Shown here in pieces: positions 12,808-21,679 of a stretch of 27,280 bases of DNA. How positions within the stretch are numbered: the first letter of the stretch is position 1; each line of letters begins with the position of its first letter. This stretch comes from an uncultured Bacilli bacterium (GTDB lineage: Bacteria; Bacillota_I; Bacilli_A; RF39; UBA660), in assembly GCA_948629335.1 (NCBI GenBank), contig CAPHZB010000015.1:1-27280 (forward strand). The letters run 5' to 3'. Made by a program: the position numbers and the translations under genes. A model generated the notes under the pieces. That model was not told where the DNA came from and ran no database searches. It was given only the letters and a program-made list of their open reading frames with translations.

Positions 12808-13332
12808 ATGGATAAGATTTTTGTACATGAAAAGAATAGTTTGAAAATAGAAATTATAGAGACTCCTCTTTTTACATATCTTAAAAGTTTACCAAAGAAT
12901 AAGCAGTTTATTGTCTATCATGTAGAGGAAGAAGCAATGGAAGAAGCCTTGAAAGAATACCAAAAAAGAAAAAAATTCCCATTTTCGACTTTAAAATCTG
13001 ATAATTATTTGCTTACAAATGACAGAAGTTGGGATGTTTATAAAGTGTGTGACTATAATGATATAGAAAAAGATCATAGTTATTTAATAAGAGAAAATCA
13101 AATTCAGTTAGTGAATGATAAAGCTTTTGTTTATGAAGCAGGTTCTTGTGCATATACTTGTGGACTTCAGATTTATACAACAAAAACATATGAGGAAGTC
13201 ATGCAATATTTTAAAAAAAGACAAATCATTTATGAAGAGATTATAAAAGAAATGAGTGCATGGTCAGAAGAAAAGAGAACTGTATTTCAGGAAATGTATA
13301 CACCGATACAACCACAAAAAATAAAAAAATAA
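12808..13332 (+). CDS. small cytoplasmic protein, function unknown (174 aa)
   Basis: The start is taken as ATG 12808, with GAGGG just upstream and no overlap with the previous gene. An in-frame ATG at 12772 lies inside that gene with no ribosome site. The product has no membrane segment. It is rich in lysine, glutamate and tyrosine, with a short AGSCAYTCGLQIY stretch (two cysteines three residues apart) near 114-126. Helical segments such as YEEVMQYFKKRQIIYEE lie near the end. I do not recognise the family. It is probably the partner of the membrane-anchored protein just upstream, judging only from spacing and shared transcription. A clear terminator follows. Confidence 0.7.
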   Translation: MDKIFVHEKNSLKIEIIETPLFTYLKSLPKNKQFIVYHVEEEAMEEALKEYQKRKKFPFSTLKSDNYLLTNDRSWDVYKVCDYNDIEKDHSYLIRENQIQLVNDKAFVYEAGSCAYTCGLQIYTTKTYEEVMQYFKKRQIIYEEIIKEMSAWSEEKRTVFQEMYTPIQPQKIKK

Positions 13333-13348
13333 ATTTTTAAAATTTTGA

Positions 13349-13379
13349 AATACTATTATTAGATATAGTATTCTTTTTT
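13349..13379 (+). terminator. terminator of the two-gene unknown operon
   Basis: AATACTAT (13349-13356) pairs with ATAGTATT (13365-13372) around an eight-base loop, and a T-run at 13374-13379 follows. Confidence 0.75.
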
Positions 13380-13463
13380 CGTTTGGAAAAATTTACAATT
13401 TATAAACTATCTTTATATGAAGATAATAATAATGTAGTCTGTTTATATAAAGGAGATGTTTTC

Positions 13464-14456
13464 ATGTTTTTTAAAAAAATCAAAAAAGCATCATTCCTGT
13501 TTCTTTTAACATTCTTTATTTTACCCAATTCCATTTTTGCCTATTCTGAAAAAATCTATGCAGGTGGTGAAAATATCGGAATTGAAATCAAATCAAATGG
13601 TGTACTTATCGTTGGTAGTTATTTAGTGGATGGAAAAGATCTCTGTAAAGAAGCAAATCTTGAAGCAGGAGATATCATCGTAAAAGTGAATGGAAACCAA
13701 ATCGATAGTATTGACCAAATGGTAGCGATTATTTCAAGCACAAATGGAGGATCAGTTTCTATTTCTTACATGCGAGATGAGAAGATGTATGAAACAGAAC
13801 TTCCTGTTATCAAAGATAAAAATAACATCTATAAAACAGGACTTTACGTAAAAGATACAATAACAGGAATTGGAACATTAACATTTGTGGATCCAAATAC
13901 AAAACGTTTTGGGGCTTTAGGGCACGAGGTTGCAGACTCAAAAACAGGCGTTATGTTAGAAGTGCGAGAAGGAAAAATATTTTCATCAACGGTAACAAGT
14001 ATTGACCGAAGCGATACAGGAACACCGGGAAGTAAGAATGCGGATTTACATCAAAACGATGAAAAAGGAACCATTTTGGAAAATACAAATAGTGGCATTT
14101 TTGGAACGTATAGTGATGCATATTCTAAACAACAACTTTATAAAGTAGCTAGTCCAGACGAAATAAAAAAAGGAAGTGCAACTATTTTAACCGTTACTTC
14201 CAATGAAAAGATTGAGACATATGAAATTGAAATCTTAAAAGTAACGAAAGAGGGGGATACTTTAAAGAATATCTTATTTGAGATAAAAGATAAAGAATTA
14301 TTAGAAAAAACGGGTGGAATTGTACAAGGAATGTCAGGAAGTCCTATTATTCAAGGGGATTATATTATTGGGGCAGTAACTCATGTTGTTGTAAATAATC
14401 CTGAAAGAGGATATGGAATCTTTATTACGACAATGTTAGAAGAAGCAGAGAATTAG
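13464..14456 (+). CDS. spoIVB: SpoIVB-type serine peptidase with PDZ domain
   Basis: SpoIVB is a secreted S55 peptidase that, in Bacillus, signals from the forespore to activate SpoIVFB and hence sigma-K. The start at ATG 13464 follows AAAGGAG and gives a normal signal peptide (residues 1-26, ending SIFA). The upstream in-frame start at 13383 would bury it. Residues 34-55 (GGENIGIEIKSNGVLIVGS onward) match the conserved SpoIVB N-terminus. A PDZ domain at about 60-117 includes AGDIIVKVNG. The peptidase domain has H154 in GALGHEV and S291 in QGMSGSPI. D276 lies exactly 15 residues before the serine, which fits the known His/Asp/Ser triad of the Bacillus enzyme. At 330 residues it is shorter than the Bacillus protein. 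Its position after nusB-xseAB echoes Bacillus gene order. Confidence 0.92.
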   Translation: MFFKKIKKASFLFLLTFFILPNSIFAYSEKIYAGGENIGIEIKSNGVLIVGSYLVDGKDLCKEANLEAGDIIVKVNGNQIDSIDQMVAIISSTNGGSVSISYMRDEKMYETELPVIKDKNNIYKTGLYVKDTITGIGTLTFVDPNTKRFGALGHEVADSKTGVMLEVREGKIFSSTVTSIDRSDTGTPGSKNADLHQNDEKGTILENTNSGIFGTYSDAYSKQQLYKVASPDEIKKGSATILTVTSNEKIETYEIEILKVTKEGDTLKNILFEIKDKELLEKTGGIVQGMSGSPIIQGDYIIGAVTHVVVNNPERGYGIFITTMLEEAEN

Positions 14457-14475
14457 GGTGAGAACCCTTTTTTTT
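14455..14475 (+). terminator. spoIVB terminator
   Basis: AGGGT (14455-14459) pairs with ACCCT (14464-14468) over a GAGA tetraloop, followed by a run of eight Ts. The stop codon overlaps the stem. Confidence 0.8.
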
Positions 14476-14515
14476 GATAAAAAAACTTCTTCATAGAAGA
14501 GAAAGTAATGTAGAA

Positions 14516-14544
14516 TTGACAAGAAAATGAACTTGTATTACTAT
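14516..14544 (+). promoter_or_regulatory. promoter of the C39-like peptidase gene
   Basis: TTGACA (14516-14521), 17 bases and TACTAT (14539-14544). The start codon is about 47 bases downstream. Confidence 0.65.
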
Positions 14545-14591
14545 TATGGTAGTTAAGAAATACTAATACATGTAGAAATAGAGGTTTATTG

Positions 14592-15497
14592 ATGAAAAAC
14601 AGAAAATCAAAAATGAGAATTTATATAACTATTGTTCTATTTTTAGTGGCAGGTTTAGTTGGGACGAATTATTACTGGTATAAAGCGTTTCATAGGGAAA
14701 AAGAGAAATTAAAACATGCTATAATTCCTACTCTATCAAATGATTATTATAGCCAACAACTTGCCTTAACCAATTATACTAAACTATATGTTGAAGGGTA
14801 TACAGGTGAAATACCATCTTTTGAGAATGTCTACCTTGAGGCATATAAAGTGAGTAACCAAGAGAAAAAGGATGTTCCACTTATAAAACAAAATCCATCC
14901 TATCCAAATGGTTGTGAGGCCACATCTGCTACAATGCTTTTAAATTATTATGGGATTGACATCACACTAAAGGAATTCATTGACACTTATTTAAACAAAG
15001 GAAATGTATATGAAAAAAATGGAATTCGTTATGGTCCAGACCCTTCTCAATATTATGCAGGAAGTCCTAGTGATGAAAAAAGAGGATGGGGTTGTTTTGA
15101 TAAGGTAATTGAAGAAGCGCTTATAAGGACTATTTACATGTATTCAAAAGAAAATTCTTCTATAGACTTTCATGTTATACTTCCAACTTCTAAAAAGCCT
15201 TTACAAGAGGTTGCTTTTGTAGCCCCCGCAATTATTTGGGTTACGATTGATTATGAAGAAGTAACGGAAGTATATGAATGGCAAAGTTATGATAAAAAAA
15301 AGACATTTACCTATCCTAAAAATAGTCACGCTGTGGTTTTGACAGGGTACGATAGCACGTATTACTATATAAACGATCCTTTAAAATCTGAAAAGAATAT
15401 ACCTGTTTTAAAAGAAAAATTAGAAAAAAGTTATGACTCCTTGGGAAGACAAACCATTTATTTAGAATCTCATAAAGAGGTAATCTTTGAATCCTAA
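14592..15497 (+). CDS. membrane-anchored C39-like cysteine peptidase
   Basis: A basic N-terminus and one hydrophobic helix (about 9-27) anchor the protein, with the rest predicted outside the cell. From about 93 it matches the peptidase C39-like/YvpB family. The catalytic cysteine is C108 in NGCEATSATMLLNYYG, the histidine is H246 in NSHAVVLTGY, and the aspartate is D262 in INDPL. GPDPSQYYAG-type and GWGCFDKV segments lie between. ATG 14592 is preferred to the adjacent TTG 14589 because GAGG at 14581-14584 is then seven bases away. The substrate is unknown; such proteins are predicted to cleave peptides or peptidoglycan-linked proteins. It has its own promoter and stands between spoIVB and addB. 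Confidence 0.85.
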   Translation: MKNRKSKMRIYITIVLFLVAGLVGTNYYWYKAFHREKEKLKHAIIPTLSNDYYSQQLALTNYTKLYVEGYTGEIPSFENVYLEAYKVSNQEKKDVPLIKQNPSYPNGCEATSATMLLNYYGIDITLKEFIDTYLNKGNVYEKNGIRYGPDPSQYYAGSPSDEKRGWGCFDKVIEEALIRTIYMYSKENSSIDFHVILPTSKKPLQEVAFVAPAIIWVTIDYEEVTEVYEWQSYDKKKTFTYPKNSHAVVLTGYDSTYYYINDPLKSEKNIPVLKEKLEKSYDSLGRQTIYLESHKEVIFES

Positions 15498-15672
15498 AAG
15501 ATTCTCTACTTAAAAAAGGAAAAAATTTTATTTATGAAATGTGTAATATCTAGATATTCTGTTCTCTTTTTTATCAGAATAATCTCGTCTATACATTTCT
15601 TAATAACACGAATGTGTATTTCAATTTTTAACAGGCGTTTATAAATAAGTCTCCTTTTTAATGGAAAATAGG

Positions 15673-15701
15673 TTGACACACGAACAAATGTATCGTAAAA
15701 T
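15673..15701 (+). promoter_or_regulatory. addBA promoter
   Basis: TTGACA (15673-15678), 17 bases and TAAAAT (15696-15701), 28 bases before the addB start. The promoter lies inside the longer open frame that begins at 15661, which shows that frame is not the true start. Upstream at about 15553-15586 is an imperfect hairpin (ATTCTG/CAGAAT) of unknown role. Confidence 0.75.
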
Positions 15702-15729
15702 AATAATGGATAGAGAAATAGGAGGAACT

Positions 15730-18057
15730 ATGGATTTTATAAAGAATAGAACAGAAAAGACACTTTTTATTGTTCCTACATCGATTAAAGAAAAAATTTT
15801 ACTTTATATGGAACAAAATAATTTATTTTTTCCTTTTAAACTAATGACATTAAAAGAGGTGCGAGATTCTTTTACTTTTTCATATAATGAAAACGCAATT
15901 TTTTTCATTCAAAAAAAATATAAGGTAAAACGAGAAATAGCCCATATTTATTTAGAAAATCTATATTATATTGACGAGAGCAATACTATAAATATGCAAC
16001 TTCTTCAAAACATAAAAAAAGAAGTAGAAAAACACAATCTCCTCCTTTATAATCCGACATTTCCTTCTTACTTAAAAACACGTGCAGTCGTTCTCTATGG
16101 TTATGATATTTTAACTAAATATGAAGAAAATCTTTTAAAGATGATTGAAGAATTTGTTCCTATTGAACGAGTAGAATCTCCTTGTTATCCGTTAAAAGAA
16201 GCATTTGTCTGTCAAAATAGTGAAGAGGAATTCGCCTATGTTTTTGAAGAAATTTCTTCTTTAATCGAAAAAGGAGTCTCTTTAGATCATATTTATCTTA
16301 CCAATGTGCAAGAAGAGATGTATCCAAAATTAAAAAGGTTTGCGAAAGCATATCATATTCCCTTACAAAAAGAAAAACAATTTCTATATGCAACACCTAT
16401 GTATATGAAAATGAAAAGAGAAATCTTAGAGGGAAAAGAAAGTATTATGGTATCTCCCTATATGGAAATGTTATTTGCTAAATTAAATCAAATTGAAAAT
16501 ATAGAAGACTATTCTTTAGAAGAATTAATGGATACATTTGCAAAAGAAATTGCTATTGAAGAAAATCCTAAGCATTATTTAAAAATAGAACCATTATTAA
16601 ATAATGTTTATTCAGAAGATGATTTTGTTTTTATTCTAAATGCAAATGCCTCTTTATTACCTATGACCTATAAAGATGAAGATTTTCTTTATGATGCTAT
16701 AAAACCTTCCTTTTTAGAAAATACAGAAGAGAAAAATATACTATTTTCCCATGGTACAAAAAAGGCGATAGATAAGATAAAGAATAAAACAGTGCTTTTT
16801 ATAAAAGAAGAGAAAGGAGTAGAATATTATCCTTCTCCACTATTAGAAAATATTTTTATTCATGAAGTAGAGCCTAGACAAATTAGTCATTATAGTCACA
16901 CACAAAATAAAAAAAATCTAGTTATTTTACTAGATACATACCGAAAATATGGGATTTTGTCACCTGCTTTATTTTTGCTAAAAGAAAATTACTCCCTTCC
17001 TTATTTATCTTATACATCTACATTTAAAGGACTAAATAAAGAAAAATTAAAGGACTATCTAGAAGGAAAACTCTTGCTTTCTTATTCTTCTTTAAATACC
17101 TTTTATGAATGTTCCTTTAAATATTATCTTGAATACATTTTGAGGTTATCTTATTATGAAGAAAATTTTAGTGCGCTTTTAGGTACATTATATCATGAAA
17201 TATTAAAGGAAAAACCAATAGATATAGAATCCTATATCAATACTTATTTAGAAGAAAACAAATACACTTTATCTAAACAAGAAAAGTTTTATATCAATAA
17301 CAATATTGTAGATATAAAGCAGGCAATTTCTTTTTTTGAAGATTTTAAGGAGCACTCTTCTTTTCAAAAAGAAGAATTAGAAACAAAAATAAGTATTTCT
17401 CTAGATTCCTCTTTTTCTGTTACGGTTATGGGAATTATTGATAAAAAGTGGATTGAGCCAAATTCTAATTTAGCTATTCTTATTGATTATAAGACAGGAA
17501 AAACCGATTTTCAGTTAAAAGATACATATTATGGGCTTCATATGCAACTTCCTATGTACTATTATTTAGCTAGAAAAAACAATCCAGAGATAAAGATTAT
17601 TGGTTTTTACTTAGAACATCTTTTAGATAAGAACTTTAGATACCAGACTGGAAAAACAGAGGAACAACAAAAATACGATTCATTAAAATTGAATGGATAT
17701 ACATTAGCGAGTGAAGAGGAATTATTAAAACTTGACCAGACCTATCAAGATAGCCGTTTTATTAAAAGTATGCGAACTTCTTCTAATGGGTTTTATGCAT
17801 ACAGTAAAATACTTACTGAAGAGAGAATGAATAATTTGTATCAATTTGTTGAAGCAAAAATAATGGAGATGGTTCACTTAGTGGAAGAAGCTGATTTTGT
17901 GATTAATCCAAAACGTATACGAAGAGAAAATATCAGTTGTAAGTTCTGTAAATATAAAAGTATTTGTTTTATGGAAGAAAAGGATGTTGTAGAATTACAA
18001 GAACAAACAGATATCAGTTTTTTAGGAGGTAGTGCGCATGGCAAAATGGACAATTGA
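15730..18057 (+). CDS. addB: AddB/RexB-type subunit of the AddAB helicase-nuclease (short form)
   Basis: AddB pairs with AddA to unwind and resect double-strand breaks for RecA loading. ATG 15730 is set by GGAGG six bases upstream and the promoter at 15673. The C-terminal PD-(D/E)XK nuclease is clear: LSYSSLNTFYECSFKYYLEY (451-470), H489 in GTLYHEIL, D571 in MGIIDK, and D586/K588 in LIDYKTGK. Four cysteines, C461, C737, C740 and C746 (CKFCKYKSIC), match the iron-sulphur staple of AddB. At 775 residues it is far shorter than Bacillus AddB (about 1,160). No Walker A motif is visible in the N-terminal half, so the helicase-like part is reduced, as is usual for an inactive motor. The last 20 bases overlap addA. 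TGA is the stop. Confidence 0.9.
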   Translation: MDFIKNRTEKTLFIVPTSIKEKILLYMEQNNLFFPFKLMTLKEVRDSFTFSYNENAIFFIQKKYKVKREIAHIYLENLYYIDESNTINMQLLQNIKKEVEKHNLLLYNPTFPSYLKTRAVVLYGYDILTKYEENLLKMIEEFVPIERVESPCYPLKEAFVCQNSEEEFAYVFEEISSLIEKGVSLDHIYLTNVQEEMYPKLKRFAKAYHIPLQKEKQFLYATPMYMKMKREILEGKESIMVSPYMEMLFAKLNQIENIEDYSLEELMDTFAKEIAIEENPKHYLKIEPLLNNVYSEDDFVFILNANASLLPMTYKDEDFLYDAIKPSFLENTEEKNILFSHGTKKAIDKIKNKTVLFIKEEKGVEYYPSPLLENIFIHEVEPRQISHYSHTQNKKNLVILLDTYRKYGILSPALFLLKENYSLPYLSYTSTFKGLNKEKLKDYLEGKLLLSYSSLNTFYECSFKYYLEYILRLSYYEENFSALLGTLYHEILKEKPIDIESYINTYLEENKYTLSKQEKFYINNNIVDIKQAISFFEDFKEHSSFQKEELETKISISLDSSFSVTVMGIIDKKWIEPNSNLAILIDYKTGKTDFQLKDTYYGLHMQLPMYYYLARKNNPEIKIIGFYLEHLLDKNFRYQTGKTEEQQKYDSLKLNGYTLASEEELLKLDQTYQDSRFIKSMRTSSNGFYAYSKILTEERMNNLYQFVEAKIMEMVHLVEEADFVINPKRIRRENISCKFCKYKSICFMEEKDVVELQEQTDISFLGGSAHGKMDN

Positions 18058-21037
18058 ACAAGAGAAAGCAATTCATGAAAGTGGATGTGATATTTTAGTA
18101 TCCGCAGGAGCAGGGAGTGGAAAAACAGCGGTACTTACCGAACGTGTAATTTGGAAGTTGAAGCAAGGGATGCATGTGGATGAACTTCTTATTTTAACAT
18201 TTACGAATGCTGCTGCAAGTGAAATGCGTGAGCGAATTCGAAATAAAATAAAAGAAATTCCTTCCTTAAAAGAAGAACTAACCCGTGTGGATACAGCATA
18301 TATTACGACCTTTGATAGTTTTGCACTTTCCATTTTAAAAAAGTACCATTATAAGGAAAATATAAGTAAACATGTACAGATTGCAAGCAATGCTTTTATG
18401 AAACGGTTAAAAAAACAAATCGTAGATGAAGTCATAGAAGAATATTATCAAGTGGAAGATGAACGCTTTTTTTATCTTCTTAAAACATTTACTTGTAAAG
18501 AAGATCGTTTGATTCGAGATATTCTTCTTCTTTTAAATGATAAGTTAGATCAAGAGATTGATAAAAAATCATACATTGAAAACTATATGACTACATTTTA
18601 TGGCCCTTCTTTCTTGAATAAAATTGAAAAGGATTATCTCTTATTTTTAGAGGAAAGAAAAGAAGAAATATTCGAAATCTTAGATGAATTAAAGCAAGAA
18701 GTTGATGGCACTTATTTAGAAAAGGTGGAAACGGTTGTAGAAGAAATGTTGCATAACAATTGCATTAATCGTTTACCAACGCTTCCTAGTAGAAGTAGTG
18801 AGGCTGCTAAAAAGAAAAAAGAAAAATTAAAAAAGAAAATGGATGAGTATTTTCTTTTGCAAGAAAAAGGGATGGAAGAAGAAATAAAAGGGTATTTAGA
18901 TACAAAAGAATATGTGGAGATTCTTTTAGAGCTTGTTTGTAAAGTGGAAGAAAAGGTCATGGATTTTAAAAGAGAAAATGATGTTTTTGAATTTATTGAT
19001 ATTGAGAAGATTGCAACGGAACTTTTATTAAAATATGAAGATATTCGCTACGATTTAAAGAACAAATTTAAAGAGATTATGATTGATGAATATCAGGATA
19101 CGAATGACTTACAGGAATTTTTTATCTCTTTGATTAAGGAAAATAACTGTTATATGGTGGGGGATATCAAACAATCAATTTATCGCTTTCGAAATGCCAA
19201 CCCCACCATCTTTAAAGAAAAATATGACCAATTTAGTGATGGAATACATGGATTAAAGATTGATATGAATAAGAACTTTCGTTCTAGAGAAGAAGTCATT
19301 TATGATATTAATCGCTTGTTTTCTAAAATAATGGATGATCAGTTTGGGGGAGCCGACTATGTAACTTCACACCAGATGATTTTTGGTAATAATGAATATA
19401 CAGAAAACCATCCTTTACATACCTACCACATGTCCATTTATACATACGCAAGTGATGTATTAGAAAAAGAAAAGATGGAAGCAACCATTATTGCTCAAGA
19501 TATTGTAAGGAAAATGGAAGAACAATATCCTATTTATGATAAAAATTTAAAGAGAACAAGGCCAATTACTTATCATGATTTTGCCATCTTACTTGATCGA
19601 ACAACTAGTGCAGAAACTTATAAAAAAATATTTGAGTCTTATCAAATTCCCCTTGTTATCTTAAAAGACACATCTATTTTAGATAATTACTTGTTGCAAC
19701 TTTTAAATAATATTCTTCATTTTGTTTTCAAGTTAAAACGTGGAGAAGATTTCCGATTTTATTTTGTATCTCTTGCACGTAGTTTTTTATATGAATATAG
19801 TGATGAAGAAATATTTGAAGTGGTTACAAATAAAAAAGTGAAAGAAACTGAAATTTATAAAAAGATTCTTATCTTAAAAGAACAATACATGTTTTTAACG
19901 CCTTCTATGTTTATGGAAGAAGTGATTTCTTCATTTGAAATTGAGGAAAAACTATATAAAATAGGAAATATAGAAGAACATTTAAAACTTTTAGATACAA
20001 TTACAAATTTATGTAAAGAATTAGAGACGGTTGGTTATACTACAGAAGAATTGGAAAGTTTCTTTTCTGATTTATTTGAACAAGGTCTAGATTTAAAAAT
20101 TGCAAGTCCTAAGGGAGGAAAAGATGGCGTTTCTTTTATGACAATTCATAAATCTAAAGGCTTAGAATTTCCCATTTGCTATTTTGCTGGTTTAACGAAA
20201 AAGTTTAATATTTCTGACTTGAATGACTTGGTTTTATATGATAAAGAATATGGTATTGTATGCCCTTATCATGAAGAAGGAATACGAGATACCATTGTAA
20301 AAAAAATAGTAAGAGAAAAATATATTCAGGAAGAAATTAGTGAGAAGATTAGACTTTTTTATGTAGCACTCACTAGAGCAAAAGAGAAAATGATATTTGT
20401 TTGTCCTGATTTTGTAGAGGAAGAAACTTTTCTAAGAAAAAAAGACATTCGAAGTTTTTATGACTTATTGAAAACGGTCACAGATCTGATTGAATCTTGT
20501 ATAGAACCCAAGGAAATTCAAGAAAGAGAAGAAGAAAAGAAGCAAGTAGAGATTTCTGGAAAGAAAGAGCCTATCTTAGTAAAAGAGCACCTTTTTAAAG
20601 AAGAAAAACAGGAAAAACAAACCTTCTCTAAAAAAAATATTCATCTTCTTGGAAAAGAAGAAAAGAAGAATATAGCTAAAGGCTTACAAATTCACCAAAT
20701 GTTGGAACAAACAGATTTCTTAAAAGAAGAGGAAAATTCTTATGTATCTGCTTTTTTAAAACAAGAAATACTACAAAATAAAGAGGAAGCTACCATTTTT
20801 CAGGAATATGAATTTTTGTATGAAGAAGAGGGAAAGAAATACCATGGAATTATTGATCTCATGCTTGTTTATGATACGCATGTTGTCATTATTGATTATA
20901 AATTAAAGAATATAGAAGATACATCTTATATAAAACAGCTTAAAGGGTATCAGTCGTATATTCAAAGAAAAACGAAAAAACCAACTTCTATTTATTTATA
21001 TTCTATTTTAGAAAATAAGATGAAAGAAGTAGAATAG
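18038..21037 (+). CDS. addA: AddA helicase-nuclease subunit
   Basis: AddA is the UvrD-type motor and 3'-strand nuclease of AddAB. ATG 18038 lies eight bases after AGGAGG (18024-18029); an in-frame GTG at 18032 is too close to it. Helicase motifs in order: Walker A SAGAGSGKT (22-30), ILTFTNAAASEMRERI (motif Ia), DEYQDTN from D350, DIKQSIYRFRNA (motif III), TIHKSKGLEFP (702-712), and LFYVALTRAKEKM (773 onward, motif VI). The C-terminal nuclease has IHQMLEQ, D940 in GIIDLML, and D953/K955 in VIIDYKLKN, then KQLKGYQSYI. The length of 999 residues is somewhat less than the usual 1,200. It overlaps addB and ends in a strong bidirectional terminator. Confidence 0.97.
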   Translation: MAKWTIEQEKAIHESGCDILVSAGAGSGKTAVLTERVIWKLKQGMHVDELLILTFTNAAASEMRERIRNKIKEIPSLKEELTRVDTAYITTFDSFALSILKKYHYKENISKHVQIASNAFMKRLKKQIVDEVIEEYYQVEDERFFYLLKTFTCKEDRLIRDILLLLNDKLDQEIDKKSYIENYMTTFYGPSFLNKIEKDYLLFLEERKEEIFEILDELKQEVDGTYLEKVETVVEEMLHNNCINRLPTLPSRSSEAAKKKKEKLKKKMDEYFLLQEKGMEEEIKGYLDTKEYVEILLELVCKVEEKVMDFKRENDVFEFIDIEKIATELLLKYEDIRYDLKNKFKEIMIDEYQDTNDLQEFFISLIKENNCYMVGDIKQSIYRFRNANPTIFKEKYDQFSDGIHGLKIDMNKNFRSREEVIYDINRLFSKIMDDQFGGADYVTSHQMIFGNNEYTENHPLHTYHMSIYTYASDVLEKEKMEATIIAQDIVRKMEEQYPIYDKNLKRTRPITYHDFAILLDRTTSAETYKKIFESYQIPLVILKDTSILDNYLLQLLNNILHFVFKLKRGEDFRFYFVSLARSFLYEYSDEEIFEVVTNKKVKETEIYKKILILKEQYMFLTPSMFMEEVISSFEIEEKLYKIGNIEEHLKLLDTITNLCKELETVGYTTEELESFFSDLFEQGLDLKIASPKGGKDGVSFMTIHKSKGLEFPICYFAGLTKKFNISDLNDLVLYDKEYGIVCPYHEEGIRDTIVKKIVREKYIQEEISEKIRLFYVALTRAKEKMIFVCPDFVEEETFLRKKDIRSFYDLLKTVTDLIESCIEPKEIQEREEEKKQVEISGKKEPILVKEHLFKEEKQEKQTFSKKNIHLLGKEEKKNIAKGLQIHQMLEQTDFLKEEENSYVSAFLKQEILQNKEEATIFQEYEFLYEEEGKKYHGIIDLMLVYDTHVVIIDYKLKNIEDTSYIKQLKGYQSYIQRKTKKPTSIYLYSILENKMKEVE

Positions 21038-21043
21038 CCAAAT

Positions 21044-21071
21044 AAAAAGTTTTCGAAAGGAAAACTTTTTT
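21044..21071. terminator. bidirectional terminator between convergent genes
   Basis: An 11-bp stem, AAAAAGTTTTC (21044-21054) with GAAAACTTTTT (21060-21070), has A-tracts and T-tracts on its two sides, so it can end both addA and the minus-strand gene. The stop codon of the latter overlaps it. Confidence 0.85.
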
Positions 21072-21573
21072 AAATAAGTATTTTTAAAAAACCAAATGAA
21101 ATCAACATCATAATAATACTTGCCATAAAAATTCCAATTAAAGTGGCAATAAATGATTTTTTCTTATCCATTCCTAGTAAAGCAGCAATTAAACATCCTG
21201 TCCATGCTCCTGTTCCTGGTAGAGGAATTCCTACAAACAAAATCAGTCCAATATAACCAAATTTTTCAATTTTTTCTTTTTTGGAATTTGCCTTGTTTTC
21301 CATCCACAAAACCATTTTACGAAGAGGTGTATTTTTTAATTTTTTAAATATAAATTCAATAAACCATAGAATAAAGGGAACAGGGAGTATATTTCCTATT
21401 ATACAAAGGATATAACTAACAGTGGGGGATAAACCTAGTAAGGAAGCAGCAAGTAGCCCTCCACGAAGTTCTAAAATAGGCATACAAGAAATGAAAAAAA
21501 CTAAAATTTCCCTTGTATAACCATTAGCATTTGAACCAAAATTTTCAACAAAAAAATTTACAATTGTTTCCAT
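21070..21573 (-). CDS. small membrane protein of the Sm_multidrug_ex (COG2426) family
   Basis: A 167-residue integral membrane protein with about four hydrophobic segments. Family marks are ISCMPILELRGGLLAA near residues 28-43 and the second conserved loop FVGIPLPGTGAWTG near 113-126, which give the DedA-like/small multidrug export family signature of paired re-entrant loops. Members are annotated as exporters, but transport has not been shown generally. On the minus strand it starts at 21573 with AGGAGAATGCT before the ATG and has a near-perfect promoter. It is the only intact minus-strand gene that I accept in the window. It is convergent with addA and divergent from cdsA. Confidence 0.88.
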   Translation of the reverse strand: METIVNFFVENFGSNANGYTREILVFFISCMPILELRGGLLAASLLGLSPTVSYILCIIGNILPVPFILWFIEFIFKKLKNTPLRKMVLWMENKANSKKEKIEKFGYIGLILFVGIPLPGTGAWTGCLIAALLGMDKKKSFIATLIGIFMASIIMMLISFGFLKILI

Positions 21574-21593
21574 AGCATTCTCCTAACGAACAC

Positions 21594-21622
21594 ATTATAT
21601 CTTCTTTTTACAAGACTGTCAA
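21594..21622 (-). promoter_or_regulatory. promoter of the minus-strand membrane protein gene
   Basis: On the minus strand TTGACA (21622-21617), 17 bases and TATAAT (21599-21594): a consensus -35 and -10 at ideal spacing. Confidence 0.8.
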
Positions 21623-21631
21623 TGAAATGTA

Positions 21632-21660
21632 TTGAATAAAATTACTAAATATATTATAAT
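21632..21660 (+). promoter_or_regulatory. cdsA promoter
   Basis: TTGAAT (21632-21637), 17 bases and TATAAT (21655-21660). Only nine bases separate it from the -35 of the divergent promoter. It overlaps the longer open frame starting at 21632, so cdsA must start downstream. Confidence 0.75.
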
Positions 21661-21679
21661 AAATAAAGTTGGAGGCGTT

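Noticed and set aside
15661..15729. Longer start for addB
   Set aside because: The promoter -35 and -10 lie within it, and the AGGAGG fits the ATG at 15730.
17874..18960. Minus-strand frames opposite addB and addA
   Set aside because: Antisense shadows over conserved helicase and nuclease motifs, without ribosome sites.
21632..21679. Longer start for cdsA
   Set aside because: It begins at the -35 box of the cdsA promoter and would not be transcribed.
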